Source of the DNA: Bacillus sp. REN10
GTDB lineage: Bacteria > Bacillota > Bacilli > Bacillales > Domibacillaceae
Assembly: GCF_016820555.1 (NCBI RefSeq)
Contig: NZ_JADHDW010000007.1
Location: forward strand, 62,001-126,000
DNA: 64,000 bases
Reading direction: 5' to 3'
In this document: positions 43,564 through 53,052 of the stretch, one piece after another
How the letters are laid out: each line of letters begins with the position of its first letter
Position numbering within the stretch: position 1 is the stretch's first letter
Translations under genes and position numbers: made by a program
Notes under the pieces: model-generated
The model's database searches: none
Seen by the model: the letters and a program-made list of their open reading frames with translations, nothing else
Told to the model about the DNA's origin: nothing

Positions 43564-44466
43564 TTAAGTGAGTTCAGGAGTTTTACTTCCCCAATCCTTA
43601 TATAAACGAGTATTAGCATCAATTTGAATATCATTTGGAATTACAAGCAAGAATCCACTCCAAGTAAGACCTCTAGCCCCCCTTAAATCGTAACCAGCAT
43701 TATACCATTGTCTCATAGTTAGCTTAGAGCAATACCATTTGTTATCTGAAAAAATTGATGTTTTTAAAGAATATGGTTCTCCCACTTGATTTAAGCCATA
43801 CTTAACAGCTTTCTTTCGGTCAGCCGTAGAAGCATTATTACCGAGTTTACTTGTGACTTTATACTGTTTAATTCCACTAGCGCCTTTCCATAAGTTAGTT
43901 CTATTCCAATGATGGACTTTCGCTCCATTATTCTTTGTTTTGGATGCTTCAATTACAAAATATTTTGTTGTCGATAGTACACCTGTATGTCCCGTAAAGC
44001 TCCTTTCACCGATAGCATTTTTACTTCCTATACTATAAAAGAGTATATCCCCGTAACGCCACGTTTTAGCAGCCTTTCCGCTAACATTTTCCTTATAATT
44101 TTTATCTACTGCTAAATCCAATTGATCTAGCTTTTCTATCAATTTCTTAAACTCTGGACTTTTATAATATTCACTTGAATCTAAGGAACGAAAATAATTT
44201 TCAACTTCAACATGTACAGCATTTACCTCATCTGAAAATCTTTGTTGATTAAGTTTTCCACGAGTTACTGAATTACTCGAACTGCTCAACTTAGAGTTAT
44301 TACCCGCTAATTGGATTTCTTTAAGTAGATTATCTATTTTTACGATTTTTGAGTGAATTTCATTTTGAACATTCTGGTCAACATCATCATTTTTTGCATA
44401 TGTAGCTACTGGACTCAGTATAATCGTACAACTTACTAACAGACTAACTAATCTTTTAAATCTCAT
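43564..44466 (-). CDS. Secreted permuted NlpC/P60 (YiiX-like) amidase or lipid hydrolase
   Basis: 300 aa. Signal peptide MRFKRLVSLLVSCTIILSP ... TYA, a helical region (about 25-130) and a YiiX/DUF830-type permuted papain domain: YGDILFYSIGSK, FTGHTGVLSTTKYFVIEA with the His, and KWYCSKLTMRQWY with the Cys near residue 246. Such enzymes cleave amide or ester bonds in cell wall or lipids. The two AT-rich genes at 42-44.5 kb may have been acquired together. AAGGAGAAG gives a good start. Confidence 0.82.
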   Translation of the reverse strand: MRFKRLVSLLVSCTIILSPVATYAKNDDVDQNVQNEIHSKIVKIDNLLKEIQLAGNNSKLSSSSNSVTRGKLNQQRFSDEVNAVHVEVENYFRSLDSSEYYKSPEFKKLIEKLDQLDLAVDKNYKENVSGKAAKTWRYGDILFYSIGSKNAIGERSFTGHTGVLSTTKYFVIEASKTKNNGAKVHHWNRTNLWKGASGIKQYKVTSKLGNNASTADRKKAVKYGLNQVGEPYSLKTSIFSDNKWYCSKLTMRQWYNAGYDLRGARGLTWSGFLLVIPNDIQIDANTRLYKDWGSKTPELT

Positions 44467-45516
44467 GCGTTCTTCTCCTTATATTTTTAATATAATTTCT
44501 CTTGACAAAGAAGACAAAAATTCATTCGTTCAAAACATGTTTTCTACCAAAACTACCTATAAAAACATCTTCTATTCTACTAGTGAAGATGTGCTACATT
44601 GTGTTTCATTAAGGGATGATGTAGAACATTACACTTTGCTTGTTTAAGTCTTTCTTTAATTGCTATGTTATATCCAATCACAAAGTAAAGCATTTTGCTG
44701 TTCAAACTTTAGTCAACAATAAATTGAGCATTTTTTAATATAAGTTGTTTCATTGATTGATTCGAGTTCTTGCCCTCTACTAAAAAAGAGACTAAATCTG
44801 AACCAATACAAAAAGCTAGTTTATGGAGCCGGATATTAATAACGATTGTTTCACAGGGTTGTTCATAGAGAGATGAACTCGTAAAGGATAGGCGATTCTT
44901 TCAGGGAATTATGCGAAGTTTCCTTGATCTTCGCACACGTTTATCTTAACTAACGTTAATACGCTACATAACTTAAAAAATGCCACACGAAAGAAAACGC
45001 CTTTAGTATCGAAAATGTTCAAAAAAGCGCTGGCGCAAATCCTCCGCCTTTCTTTAAACAATTAAGGCATTTTAACATTATGACAATGGCGTACTCTTTT
45101 TCATCACACTAAAACAACTCTTAGAGGTTAGATTGAACACTTTCAAACTCCATTGAGAAACACTTACTCGAAAAAGTTTGCAAACTTTCATTTTTCGTAA
45201 AACAATATTGACAAAGACAGTACTTCGTTAAATATTCCGAATTCCCCTCGTAGCAAGATAGCTTTTTTAATTAGTTGGATTACTCAAAAAAACTCAATTG
45301 TTTACTTTGTGTTAGATACATGTTTCTCCGCTCATCCCTCTTACATTATATAGAAAACAATGAACTTGCCCAATATTTTTTTGCATTTTTCTGTAAATTA
45401 ATACAATCCTCCTATATTTAAAGATGGCACAGTCTCAATCACCAAAAAAGAACATAAAAGATAATTTTTTAATACAAAAATAGGACTCCTAAATTAGAAG
45501 TCCAAAGTCCTGTTTT
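44467..45516. other. Gene-poor stretch of ~1 kb
   Basis: No supported gene. Frames on both strands are broken by frequent stops. A slightly GC-richer patch at about 44880-45110 looks like decayed coding sequence but could not be assigned to a family. Confidence 0.6.
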
Positions 45517-45850
45517 TCATACAATAATTGATCGTTTTCTTTTAAGTAAAAATCTCGGAGATAGAGGGGTTCCTTGCTCAGCTTCAAAATAAGCAAGTTC
45601 ATTTGGAATACAAGGTATAATGGACGGCATATCCATTCCAACAGCGTTTTCTAGAGCTATGCTTAACGGTACTTCCTTGTCATCAATTTCTTTGTTCCAT
45701 GAGATTGCATAACAAGTGTCTCCGGCACCATTTTATCCCAATAAATTAGTGCTAATGGGGGTAAATTTGACTTTGGAATCTTAGTTCTGTAAGCATGACA
45801 AAGACCATTTAAAGGATTTTGACGCTTGTTATCTGAAAATAATTCGAACT
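45517..45850 (-). pseudogene. Frameshifted C-terminal gene fragment, family unknown
   Basis: Reading the minus strand gives HAYRTKIPKSNLPPLALIYW, then after a one-base shift near 45730 GAGDTCYAISWNKEIDD and a tail ending LLKRKRSIIV with a TGA at 45517-45519. The two frames join sensibly if one A is restored in an A-run (WDK then NGAGD). The 5' part is missing and an inverted repeat (45864-45894) marks the border. I do not recognise the protein. Confidence 0.6.
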
Positions 45851-45863
45851 ATACTCTATTGTA

Positions 45864-45894
45864 AAGTCTTTTTATGAAAAAAGACTTTACAATT
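45864..45894. repeat. Inverted repeat at the edge of the broken gene
   Basis: TGTAAAGTCTTTTT and AAAAAGACTTTACA form a near-perfect palindrome with a very short loop. Confidence 0.6.
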
Positions 45895-45957
45895 GTTCTC
45901 TTCGTCTCCTTATCTATGTTAATTCCTCCATATGTTGTTCATTTACCATTTTGCACT

Positions 45958-46001
45958 AAAAAAAATGACCTTCCCTTAATAAAATACTAGGAAAAGGCCA
46001 T
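45958..46001 (-). terminator. Terminator of the DUF2533-like gene
   Basis: Minus strand: ATGGCCTTTTCC and GGGAAGGTCAT with mismatches, followed by TTTTTTT. It resembles the terminator at 42099. Confidence 0.7.
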
Positions 46002-46032
46002 ATCATTTTGTTGTAATGAATGATTCTGATTG

Positions 46033-46296
46033 TTAACTTACTACAAGTTTCGCCACATACTCCCGAACCATATCAGGTGTCACTACCTTACGAGTGGGGA
46101 TCAATCGATGATTCGCTAACACATTAATTTTCTCCGTCACTTCATTAATGCGCTCCGTCGTGAACTCCTTCCCAGCCTTACACAGTTCTACCGCTTCTGC
46201 AATATACGCCTCACGCTGCTCATCTAACAAGGCAAACTCTCTATATAATTTATTTTGCTTTTCCGCATGTAATATAAGATCTTTATGTACACTCAT
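46033..46296 (-). CDS. DUF2533 (YpbS-like) protein
   Basis: 87 aa, helical and charged: MSVHKDLILHAEKQNKLYRE at the start and TPDMVREYVAKL at the end. This resembles the short DUF2533 proteins of Bacillus such as YpbS. Function unknown. Good ribosome site AGGAGGAAT. It is a single-gene unit with a terminator. Confidence 0.7.
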   Translation of the reverse strand: MSVHKDLILHAEKQNKLYREFALLDEQREAYIAEAVELCKAGKEFTTERINEVTEKINVLANHRLIPTRKVVTPDMVREYVAKLVVS

Positions 46297-46636
46297 GATT
46301 ATTCCTCCTATAATTAGTCTACTTTCTATAGTAACAAGTTCACAAGAAAAACTAAAGATTGCAAATTGCTAATTTTCGATACTTTTCAGCGAAAGTAGCT
46401 AACAAACAGTTATCAATAAAATAAGTTACGAACCGCATAATACACCGTTTTTAACGAATCCAACAACACTGGAAAAATATCTAAAAACGTTTGTATTGGA
46501 CTAGTGAGAAATATCAAATCACCTATAACCTTTCGTTATTTCACTCCGTTTATAAACACAAAAAAAGGCAGCTCTCTAAACGAGAACCACCGCCTTTTAT
46601 AAGATTCAATGATCATTATTTTTTCATACTATCCGG
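46297..46636. other. Intergenic region with terminator only
   Basis: No gene seen. Contains the terminator of the SDR gene at 46559-46599. Confidence 0.6.
46559..46599 (-). terminator. Terminator of the SDR gene
   Basis: Minus strand: AAAAGGC...GGTTCTC and GAGAGCT-GCCTTTTTTT form an interrupted stem ending in a T-run. Confidence 0.7.
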
Positions 46637-47365
46637 CTACTCCATATAAATCATCCTCTTCGTCATCCCACCATCGACCACTAAATTATGCCCATTAACA
46701 AAATCATTTTGCTCGTCCGCTAAAAATAAGCAGGCATTCACGATATCGCGCGGACGACCAACACGTCCAGATGGGTGCTGAGCATGATCTTGCTCTCCCA
46801 ACTCTTCATATCCTTCTACTTGTATCCACCCAGGGCTCACGGCGTTAACCGTAATTGGTGTATCACTAAGAGAAACCGCCAGTGTGTTAGTTAGTGACAC
46901 GAGCCCGCCTTTAGAAGCACCATACGCTTCCCAATTCGCTTCATTTTGATTCCATCTCGTCGAAGCAATATTAATGATTCGCCCATAGTCTTGTCCGCTG
47001 TTGGCTTCAATGAATTCCTTCGCGCAAATGAAACTACCGCGCAAGTTGACATCAATTACTTCATCAAATTCCTCAATGGAAATGTCTGATATATGTTTGG
47101 AGAACGTAGAAATAGCGGCATTATTGATGAGTACATGTACCGCTCCATATTTAGCTTTAATTCGCTCAAACGCGCGACTAATATCCGTTTGCTTGCTCAC
47201 ATCTGTTTCGATAAAATCAATACCTTCTGCTAAGGGCTTATGCTGCTTCATATCTAGGGCAATCACCTGATAGCCCGCTTTATGAAATCCTAAAGAAAGA
47301 TGATAACCGATGCCACCTGTTCCACCTGTGATGACGCAGACTTTGCTTGTTATTTGTTCTTCCAT
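46637..47365 (-). CDS. Short-chain dehydrogenase/reductase
   Basis: 242 aa. NAD(P)-binding VITGGTGGIGYHLSLG near the N-terminus, NNAAIS near residue 80, catalytic Ser/Tyr/Lys in IASTRW...YGASKGG near residue 140-150, and C-terminal VDGGMTKRM. Substrate unknown. Start at ATG 47365 with GGAG, 11 bp after the stop of the SEC-C protein gene, so the two are likely co-transcribed. Longer starts lie within the upstream gene. Confidence 0.9.
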   Translation of the reverse strand: MEEQITSKVCVITGGTGGIGYHLSLGFHKAGYQVIALDMKQHKPLAEGIDFIETDVSKQTDISRAFERIKAKYGAVHVLINNAAISTFSKHISDISIEEFDEVIDVNLRGSFICAKEFIEANSGQDYGRIINIASTRWNQNEANWEAYGASKGGLVSLTNTLAVSLSDTPITVNAVSPGWIQVEGYEELGEQDHAQHPSGRVGRPRDIVNACLFLADEQNDFVNGHNLVVDGGMTKRMIYME

Positions 47366-47376
47366 AAGCTCCAACC

Positions 47377-48741
47377 CTACTTTCCGCAACACTTTTTATA
47401 TTTTTTCCCACTGCCGCAAGGGCATTTTTCATTGCGTCCAACCTTGCCTGTCCCCGCAGTTGTCACTGACTGGTTTGGAAGTGGGATTAAATAATGCTTC
47501 TCCATTTCAGCCAACTCTTTTGGGGTGTGACCTCTGTTTTCCCAAATACGAGTTGTATTCGCAATCGCGGTGATGACACGTACATATTCATTCAACTGCT
47601 TCATATCTTTGAATTCAAAGCGCTGTAAAAACTGTTGAACGGTTAATTGAAAGTCAGACTGGCTCGCTTGCAAATAAGTGACAAGTTCTTCGATTTCCTC
47701 GTGAACCATTAATGTACTGCCACCGAAGAAGTCCTTTGCTAACATACGGGCGAGCTTGTCTTGCTCTGGTGTACGCTCAATATAAAAGTCATCTACATAA
47801 CGAAGCAATTCTTCTTTTTCAGGTACGTAAAATGGTTTTCCTAAAGTTTCTACATAAAAATTAGCATAGTCATCAAATAATTCAATAGCATGATGAATAA
47901 ATGCTTGATCATGTATAAACACATCTGCCTCTTCCATCTGCATAGCATAGTGCGGATCTTTCAAAATCGCCATTAGCTCCTTTCTTGAAAGAGCTGGCTC
48001 ATTTTGTCCATTATATATTTCTAGAAACTTCGAATAGTCAATCAGCCCATAAAGATGGACACAAGCGATAGCGTACTGACAAATGAGCTCCTTATTAGGA
48101 ATATCATCAAGGTCGATGAAATCTGAACGACGGTACTGATCGGAAATAATGACGTAGTTCTTATGATCAATTTTGCTCCACTCGGTCTTTTTGTATTTCA
48201 CATACTTTAAACTGTCATTAATGTAGTCGATATCTAATGGTACATATCGTTGCTTTTCTGCCCAAGCAACGGTTTGTAAAAACTCCGGATGGGTTGGATC
48301 ATGGTATACCTTTAAAAACTCTTTATAACCAAAAGGCCCCCCTGCATCTTCAGGTGGTGCTGTTCCCTCCCCTTCTAGCAAAGTCGGAAACCCAAAATAA
48401 TAATCATCGACTGTCTCTTCTAGCTCCACCTTAATGCGCCAGTTATCGCCAAAATCATAATCATATATAAAAGAACCGTCTCTTTCTAAATACGGGTCTA
48501 TTTTGATACGTGACGGTTGCTTCACATGCTTTTCGCTTTGAAGAACTTCATTATTAGTAACAAACCATTCACCTATTTCTACACCAAAAGAATGATACGG
48601 CTCTAGCTCGCTTTGAAAATTTGTCACGTGCTGAATGGTTTCATGCAGCCGATGAAATGTTGCATCTGCTGGCAAAACGACACGGCGCCACACTACTGGT
48701 TCAACATCTTCAAATGTTAGTTTGATAATATATGCTTTCAT
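47377..48741 (-). CDS. pRiA4b ORF-3-like protein with C-terminal SEC-C zinc motif
   Basis: 454 aa. N-terminal domain (about 1-175) has the pRiA4b ORF-3 pattern: LTFEDVEPVVWRRVVLPAD, FIYDYDFGDNWRI and ECEGTAPPEDAGG-like GEGTAPPEDAGGPFG. The middle is helical and unassigned. The end, GRNEKCPCGSGKKYKKCCG, is a SEC-C metal-binding motif as at the end of SecA. Function unknown; SEC-C tails bind zinc and often contact ribosome or SecB-like partners. Followed 11 bp later by the SDR gene. Confidence 0.9.
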   Translation of the reverse strand: MKAYIIKLTFEDVEPVVWRRVVLPADATFHRLHETIQHVTNFQSELEPYHSFGVEIGEWFVTNNEVLQSEKHVKQPSRIKIDPYLERDGSFIYDYDFGDNWRIKVELEETVDDYYFGFPTLLEGEGTAPPEDAGGPFGYKEFLKVYHDPTHPEFLQTVAWAEKQRYVPLDIDYINDSLKYVKYKKTEWSKIDHKNYVIISDQYRRSDFIDLDDIPNKELICQYAIACVHLYGLIDYSKFLEIYNGQNEPALSRKELMAILKDPHYAMQMEEADVFIHDQAFIHHAIELFDDYANFYVETLGKPFYVPEKEELLRYVDDFYIERTPEQDKLARMLAKDFFGGSTLMVHEEIEELVTYLQASQSDFQLTVQQFLQRFEFKDMKQLNEYVRVITAIANTTRIWENRGHTPKELAEMEKHYLIPLPNQSVTTAGTGKVGRNEKCPCGSGKKYKKCCGK

Positions 48742-48765
48742 ATGTCACCTTCTCTTTTTTTCCTT

Positions 48766-49341
48766 CTATACATGAGCTACGTGTTCACTTAATACTGCCG
48801 TCAACTTCTCCTTCATGTCATCCGAAGTAACAACACAGCTAGTAGAAAAGAGCTTTGTCTTAATAATCAATTCATATCCTGCATTCACTTCTTTGTCAAA
48901 ACCGTAAAATCGGTGATCCATCGTAATTGGAACGAACTGAAATGACTTTATTTTACCCCAAGGAATAAAGCGATTGCCACTTAGGACGCCACCTTCAACT
49001 ACCGCAAACATATTTAATAAGTTATCTGAATGAGTAAACGGCAAAAAAATTAATAGAAAGAAAGACCAATCAAACCCCTTTATACATAGTCCTAAAATAA
49101 ACATAACCAGTACAAATAAAAGCACGAGAGAATATACGATAATGCCGCCTTTTTGTTTAGAAAACGTCGGAAAATTGACAGCCTTCTCAGGATATTTCCG
49201 TAACGCTTGAAGTTCGTCATCCGTAATCGGTAACACTACGTTCTGATTCATCTTCAGCAATACTTGAATAAATTTGTAACTATAATAGCCCATCACACTG
49301 AAAAATAACGCACACAAAAATAATTTCAACTCAATCACCAC
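48766..49341 (-). CDS. Hypothetical membrane protein
   Basis: 191 aa. An N-terminal helix, two closely spaced helices (about 70-110) and a C-terminal domain with FIPWGKIKSFQFVP and SGNRFI, a pattern like bacterial PH-type domains in YdbT/DUF5673 proteins. Function unknown. Lies 24 bp upstream of the SEC-C protein gene, likely in the same transcript. Confidence 0.65.
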   Translation of the reverse strand: MVIELKLFLCALFFSVMGYYSYKFIQVLLKMNQNVVLPITDDELQALRKYPEKAVNFPTFSKQKGGIIVYSLVLLFVLVMFILGLCIKGFDWSFFLLIFLPFTHSDNLLNMFAVVEGGVLSGNRFIPWGKIKSFQFVPITMDHRFYGFDKEVNAGYELIIKTKLFSTSCVVTSDDMKEKLTAVLSEHVAHV

Positions 49342-49519
49342 TTTACTTTGATGTTTATAACAAGGTGCTAAATAATCCTACCTTATATACGAGTGATGTA
49401 GCGTAAAGTTTCAATTCAGTTGAAAATTGGGGGACAAGGTGTCCAATCCATTGTCCCTTTCTACATTGAAGTTCAATGGCATACATATAGCTATATATTG
49501 AAATCGGAGGAGGGACATA

Positions 49520-50932
49520 ATGATTATTCATGTAGTGAAAAGAGGAGAAACGTTATGGAGTATCGCTAATCGTTATCGTGTGAATGTTTCACAACTTATT
49601 GCCGCAAATGGGCTGCCTAACCCGAATCAGCTCGTGATTGGCCAATCGATTATTATTCCGAGCATGGTCCGTCGCCATACGGTTCGTGCAGGAGAATCTT
49701 TATGGCAAATTGCCCGAAGATATGGCGTGACAGTCGCAGCAATTGCTCAAGCAAACAAAATGAGCAGCACAGCGAACCTCAATACGGGAGACATGTTGCT
49801 TATTCCAGCGCGGACATATACCGTTCAGCGTGGAGAAAGCTTACAGCAAATTGCTCAGCGATTCGGCGTCACTGTTGGAGAACTTATGCAAACAAATCAA
49901 ATTCAAAACCCTAATGCGATTTCTCAAGGAACAATATTGATCATTCCTTTTCCTAAACCGGTCATTGAAGTAAATGCCTATACGATCAACGAAGGAGAAC
50001 AAGGCGGAAGAGAAGTTCGCGAGGTTGGTGATTATTTAACTTACGCCTCCCCTTTTGCTTATACAATGCGAACAGATGGCGGACTAGATCCCATTGACGA
50101 CACAGCCATCCTTCAAGCCGCTCAAGCAAAAAAAGTGGCTCCATTAATGTGCATTACCAATTTCACAAGCGAAGATCCTGGCTCGCAATTAGCTCATACG
50201 ATTCTTTCTAGTACACTGTTGCAAAACCGGTTATTAATCAATATTGAAAACATTATGAGAGAGAAAGGATATATTGGACTAAACGTTGACTTTGAAAATG
50301 TATTTCCAGCTGACCGCGAGCTGTATAATCAATTTCTACAGCGTGCGGTAGATCGTTTGCGCCCGCAAGGATATTCTGTTTCCACCGCTCTTGCACCGAA
50401 AATAAGCGCTGAACAAAAAGGACTTTTATATGAAGCCCATGACTATGCGGCTCACGGAAGAATTGCCGACTTTGTTGTATTGATGACATATGAATGGGGC
50501 TATCGCTTCGGACCTCCGCAGGCGATCTCTCCCATTAATCAAATGAAGCGCGTGCTCGATTATGCCATCACCGTCATTCCAAGAAATAAAATTTTTCTCG
50601 GATTCCAAGTGTACGCTCGGGATTGGTTACTTCCTCATGTGCAAGGTCAAGAAGCGGAAACATTTGATATGCAAGAAGCCATTCGCCGAGTAGCCAAATA
50701 TAATGCAGTTATTCAATACGATGAAACATCCCAATCCCCATTTTATCGTTATTGGGACGAAAGAGGCCGCCAGCACGAAGTCTGGTTTGAAGATGCCCGC
50801 AGCGCCCAAGCTAAATTTGACTTAGTAAAGGACTACGGCTTGCGTGGAGTCAGCTACTGGGTGCTTGGCTATCCATTCCCGCAAAACTGGGTATTACTTG
50901 ACGGAAATTTTCGAATACGGAAGTTGCGTTAA
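49520..50932 (+). CDS. sleL: LysM-GH18 spore cortex-lytic enzyme (SleL/YaaH-like)
   Basis: 470 aa. Three LysM domains (about 2-47, 52-96, 98-143: VKRGETLWSIANRYRV, VRAGESLWQIARRYGV, VQRGESLQQIAQRFGV) bind peptidoglycan; a GH18 domain follows with GLNVDFENV near residue 255 holding the acidic catalytic Asp/Glu. SleL/YaaH cleaves cortex fragments during germination and has three or two LysM like this. No signal peptide, as usual for spore-coat-deposited forms. Ribosome site GGAGGAGGG. A SigE-like CATACATA lies 40 bp upstream, not firm. Confidence 0.93.
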   Translation: MIIHVVKRGETLWSIANRYRVNVSQLIAANGLPNPNQLVIGQSIIIPSMVRRHTVRAGESLWQIARRYGVTVAAIAQANKMSSTANLNTGDMLLIPARTYTVQRGESLQQIAQRFGVTVGELMQTNQIQNPNAISQGTILIIPFPKPVIEVNAYTINEGEQGGREVREVGDYLTYASPFAYTMRTDGGLDPIDDTAILQAAQAKKVAPLMCITNFTSEDPGSQLAHTILSSTLLQNRLLINIENIMREKGYIGLNVDFENVFPADRELYNQFLQRAVDRLRPQGYSVSTALAPKISAEQKGLLYEAHDYAAHGRIADFVVLMTYEWGYRFGPPQAISPINQMKRVLDYAITVIPRNKIFLGFQVYARDWLLPHVQGQEAETFDMQEAIRRVAKYNAVIQYDETSQSPFYRYWDERGRQHEVWFEDARSAQAKFDLVKDYGLRGVSYWVLGYPFPQNWVLLDGNFRIRKLR

Positions 50933-51038
50933 GGATCTGCATCAAGCTAGCTCTCCTTGTATTAATGATTAAACAGAATAATTATGTGCTAAATTGTTAA
51001 ACATAACTCTGTCAAAATGATAAAAGGAGGGCAAAAAA

Positions 51039-51479
51039 ATGGCTTTATTTCCCTATGATCCCTTTAGACAAATATCGAATATGAGAAGAGACTTTGACAG
51101 AGTGTTTTCTGAATTTCCTTTTGCTTTCGAAAATGATGCTCGTCATTTCGGAAACATCAGAGTGGATGTACACGAAACAGACAATGCCGTCATTGCGACT
51201 TGTGACATTCCAGGACTAGAGAAAAAAGAAGATGTACACATTGATATTGAAAATAATGTGCTCCACATTAGCGGCTCGATCAACCGAACAAATGAAATGA
51301 AAGACGAAAATATACATCGAAGAGAAAGATATACAGGCAGCTTTCACCGAACAATTGCACTTCCCACTTCCGTATCTGAGGAAGGTGTAAAAGCAACATA
51401 CAAAAATGGGGTACTAGAAGTAACTATGCCAAAGCAAATGCAGACGAATAAAAAGAGAATTGACGTGGACTTCCACTAA
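51039..51479 (+). CDS. Hsp20-family small heat shock protein
   Basis: 146 aa. An alpha-crystallin domain spans about residues 38-135: DVHETDNAVIATCDIPGLEK and the family motif NGVLEVTMPK near the end. Holdase chaperone; in Bacillus related proteins occur in spore coats or respond to stress. Strong ribosome site AAAGGAGG. No CIRCE or CtsR operator was seen upstream. Confidence 0.93.
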   Translation: MALFPYDPFRQISNMRRDFDRVFSEFPFAFENDARHFGNIRVDVHETDNAVIATCDIPGLEKKEDVHIDIENNVLHISGSINRTNEMKDENIHRRERYTGSFHRTIALPTSVSEEGVKATYKNGVLEVTMPKQMQTNKKRIDVDFH

Positions 51480-51483
51480 AAGA

Positions 51484-51529
51484 AGCATCCAGAAAGTCAG
51501 TTTTAACTGACTTTCTGAATGCTTTTTTT
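51484..51529 (+). terminator. Terminator after hsp20
   Basis: AGCAT(C)CAGAAAGTCAG and CTGACTTTCTG(A)ATGCT pair around TTTTAA, followed by TTTTTTT. Confidence 0.9.
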
Positions 51530-51569
51530 CACCTTGTGAGCGGATTCTTCGACTTTTTTTGAACCGCCC

Positions 51570-52568
51570 CTATTCCTTTTGATGCTTCGCTATGTATTCG
51601 CCCGCTCGAATACCAGATAAAACCGCATGCTCTACTCGAGTGGCGGTCGTTTCTTCCTGACCTGCAAATGCATCTCCCGCAAGAACAAGAGAATGAGCCG
51701 TCCCTATGTCTAAAAAATCTCTCTGAATTGGATGTTCCACTTGTGCATAGCGCCAGCGTTTCACTTGAACCTCTTCGGTTGTCCACTCATGGCCAGCTAC
51801 TTCTCGTATAAGTGGTAACGCTTGCTCAACAATAGCATCATCCACCTCCTCAAAATAACGCTTCGACCAATCATGATCCATATGAACAGTGATTGCACCA
51901 CTAGCACTAATTCCTTTTTGCTGATTATCAGCAATCCATGAAATCATCCCTCGTTTTGGTTCCCGTAAATATCCATGCGGAACATTCACTTCCCCGTTCA
52001 CTTTGAGTAATACCCCAAGCGTCGGCACATATTTTGCCCTGTTTAACACCTCTCGTTGCTCACCTGTCAACAAATGGCCACCTGCATCTAATAACTTTAC
52101 ACTTTGAGGAAGAGGACTCGTCAGCAACACTGTATCTGCTTGCCAATGAAATAATTGCCGTGTTCCTGTGTGCATCCCTTCCACAACATACCCGCCATTA
52201 TCAGACGCACTAATCCGTGTGACTTCACACTGATAGTCAACAGGCACCCCTTCCGCCAAGCGTTTGGCTAACCGGTTCATCCCCCCTTCTCCAACATAAC
52301 GCGGATGCTTCTCTGTAAACCATGGTCGAATCCACCCTTTTTCCTCCCATTGTGCCACTAATGCTTGAAATTCTTCACTTCTCGCTGTGAAAAACTGTGC
52401 CCCATGATCAAACGTCCCTGTAGCAATTCTTCTCGTGGCGAACCTTCCACCGGGACTGCGACCCTTATCAATAATATGAAATGTACCTATTGCAAGTCGC
52501 TGTAATGTATGCGCGGCAAGAAGACCAGAAATTCCAGCTCCGATAATGAGTGTATTTACTTTGTTCAT
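51570..52568 (-). CDS. FAD-dependent amine oxidase/renalase-like protein
   Basis: 332 aa. FAD-binding LIIGAGISGLLAAHTL at the N-terminus, GRSPGGRFATRR at about 37, FDHGAQFFTAR near 54 and C-terminal LVLAGDAFAGQEETTATRVE. These features place it with the renalase-like NAD(P)/FAD oxidoreductases. Substrate unknown; renalases oxidise aberrant NAD(P)H isomers. ATG behind AGGGGAG. Confidence 0.87.
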   Translation of the reverse strand: MNKVNTLIIGAGISGLLAAHTLQRLAIGTFHIIDKGRSPGGRFATRRIATGTFDHGAQFFTARSEEFQALVAQWEEKGWIRPWFTEKHPRYVGEGGMNRLAKRLAEGVPVDYQCEVTRISASDNGGYVVEGMHTGTRQLFHWQADTVLLTSPLPQSVKLLDAGGHLLTGEQREVLNRAKYVPTLGVLLKVNGEVNVPHGYLREPKRGMISWIADNQQKGISASGAITVHMDHDWSKRYFEEVDDAIVEQALPLIREVAGHEWTTEEVQVKRWRYAQVEHPIQRDFLDIGTAHSLVLAGDAFAGQEETTATRVEHAVLSGIRAGEYIAKHQKE

Positions 52569-52695
52569 CCGTTTACTCCCCTTTTTATCAAATATTTCTG
52601 TTATTATCCACCCCTGTTAGATAGGAGAGCAAATTTAAGTGTTTTTTGGATATAAGATCAAGTCCCTCGTTCCCTAATTCGTGCTACTATAGAAA

Positions 52696-52859
52696 ATAAA
52701 GTGAAACTTCAATCAGTGGGGGTTTTCTTCATCCCCCACTGATTGTTAGTTGAACGGATCGGGCATTTACGGGCTGTTGATCCCTCACCTACACGTACAT
52801 CTGCGCTTCTTCTGATCATGTTGAGGTAGGGGTCTTACAGCCCGTTAATGCGGGATAAA
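52696..52859 (+). repeat. ~150-bp structured repeat, copy B
   Basis: Core 52701-52854 from GTGAAACTTCAATCAGTGGG to CCCGTTAATGCGGG, flanked on both sides by ATAAA (52696-52700 and 52855-52859), which fits a five-base target duplication. Contains a hairpin CAATCAGTGGGGG/CCCCCACTGATTG and a second structure ACGGGCTGT...ACAGCCCGT enclosing an inner stem. It ends 20 bp before the HxlR remnant. Confidence 0.9.
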
Positions 52860-52879
52860 ACGGACAAGGGGGCCACCAT

Positions 52880-53052
52880 TTGAAAATCAGAAAAGAATAC
52901 ACATGTCCACTAGAGCTTGTCCACGATATGATCAAAGGAAAATGGAAGCCCATTTCATGAATGATCTTTATAAACAAATGGATGGACATATTTTAGCGCA
53001 ATATACACTTAAAGGGATTTATCACAATAAAAAAAGAGGGGAACATCAATGA
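52880..53052 (+). pseudogene. HxlR-type regulator remnant
   Basis: From TTG 52880 (behind AAGGGGG) the frame reads MKIRKEYTCPLELVHDMIKG then KWKPIS and stops at 52960; these are the first ~25 residues of an HxlR-family regulator, whose DNA-binding domain is then lost. A 31-codon frame (ATG 52957, MNDLYKQMDGHILAQYTLKG...) overlaps the stop as ATGA and itself overlaps the VOC gene start as ATGA. The redox Cys of HxlR proteins is still present in the fragment. Confidence 0.75.

Noticed and set aside
44880-45110. Insertion sequence remnant
   Set aside because: The patch looks like decayed coding DNA, but I found no transposase motif, terminal inverted repeats or duplicated target, so I do not claim it.
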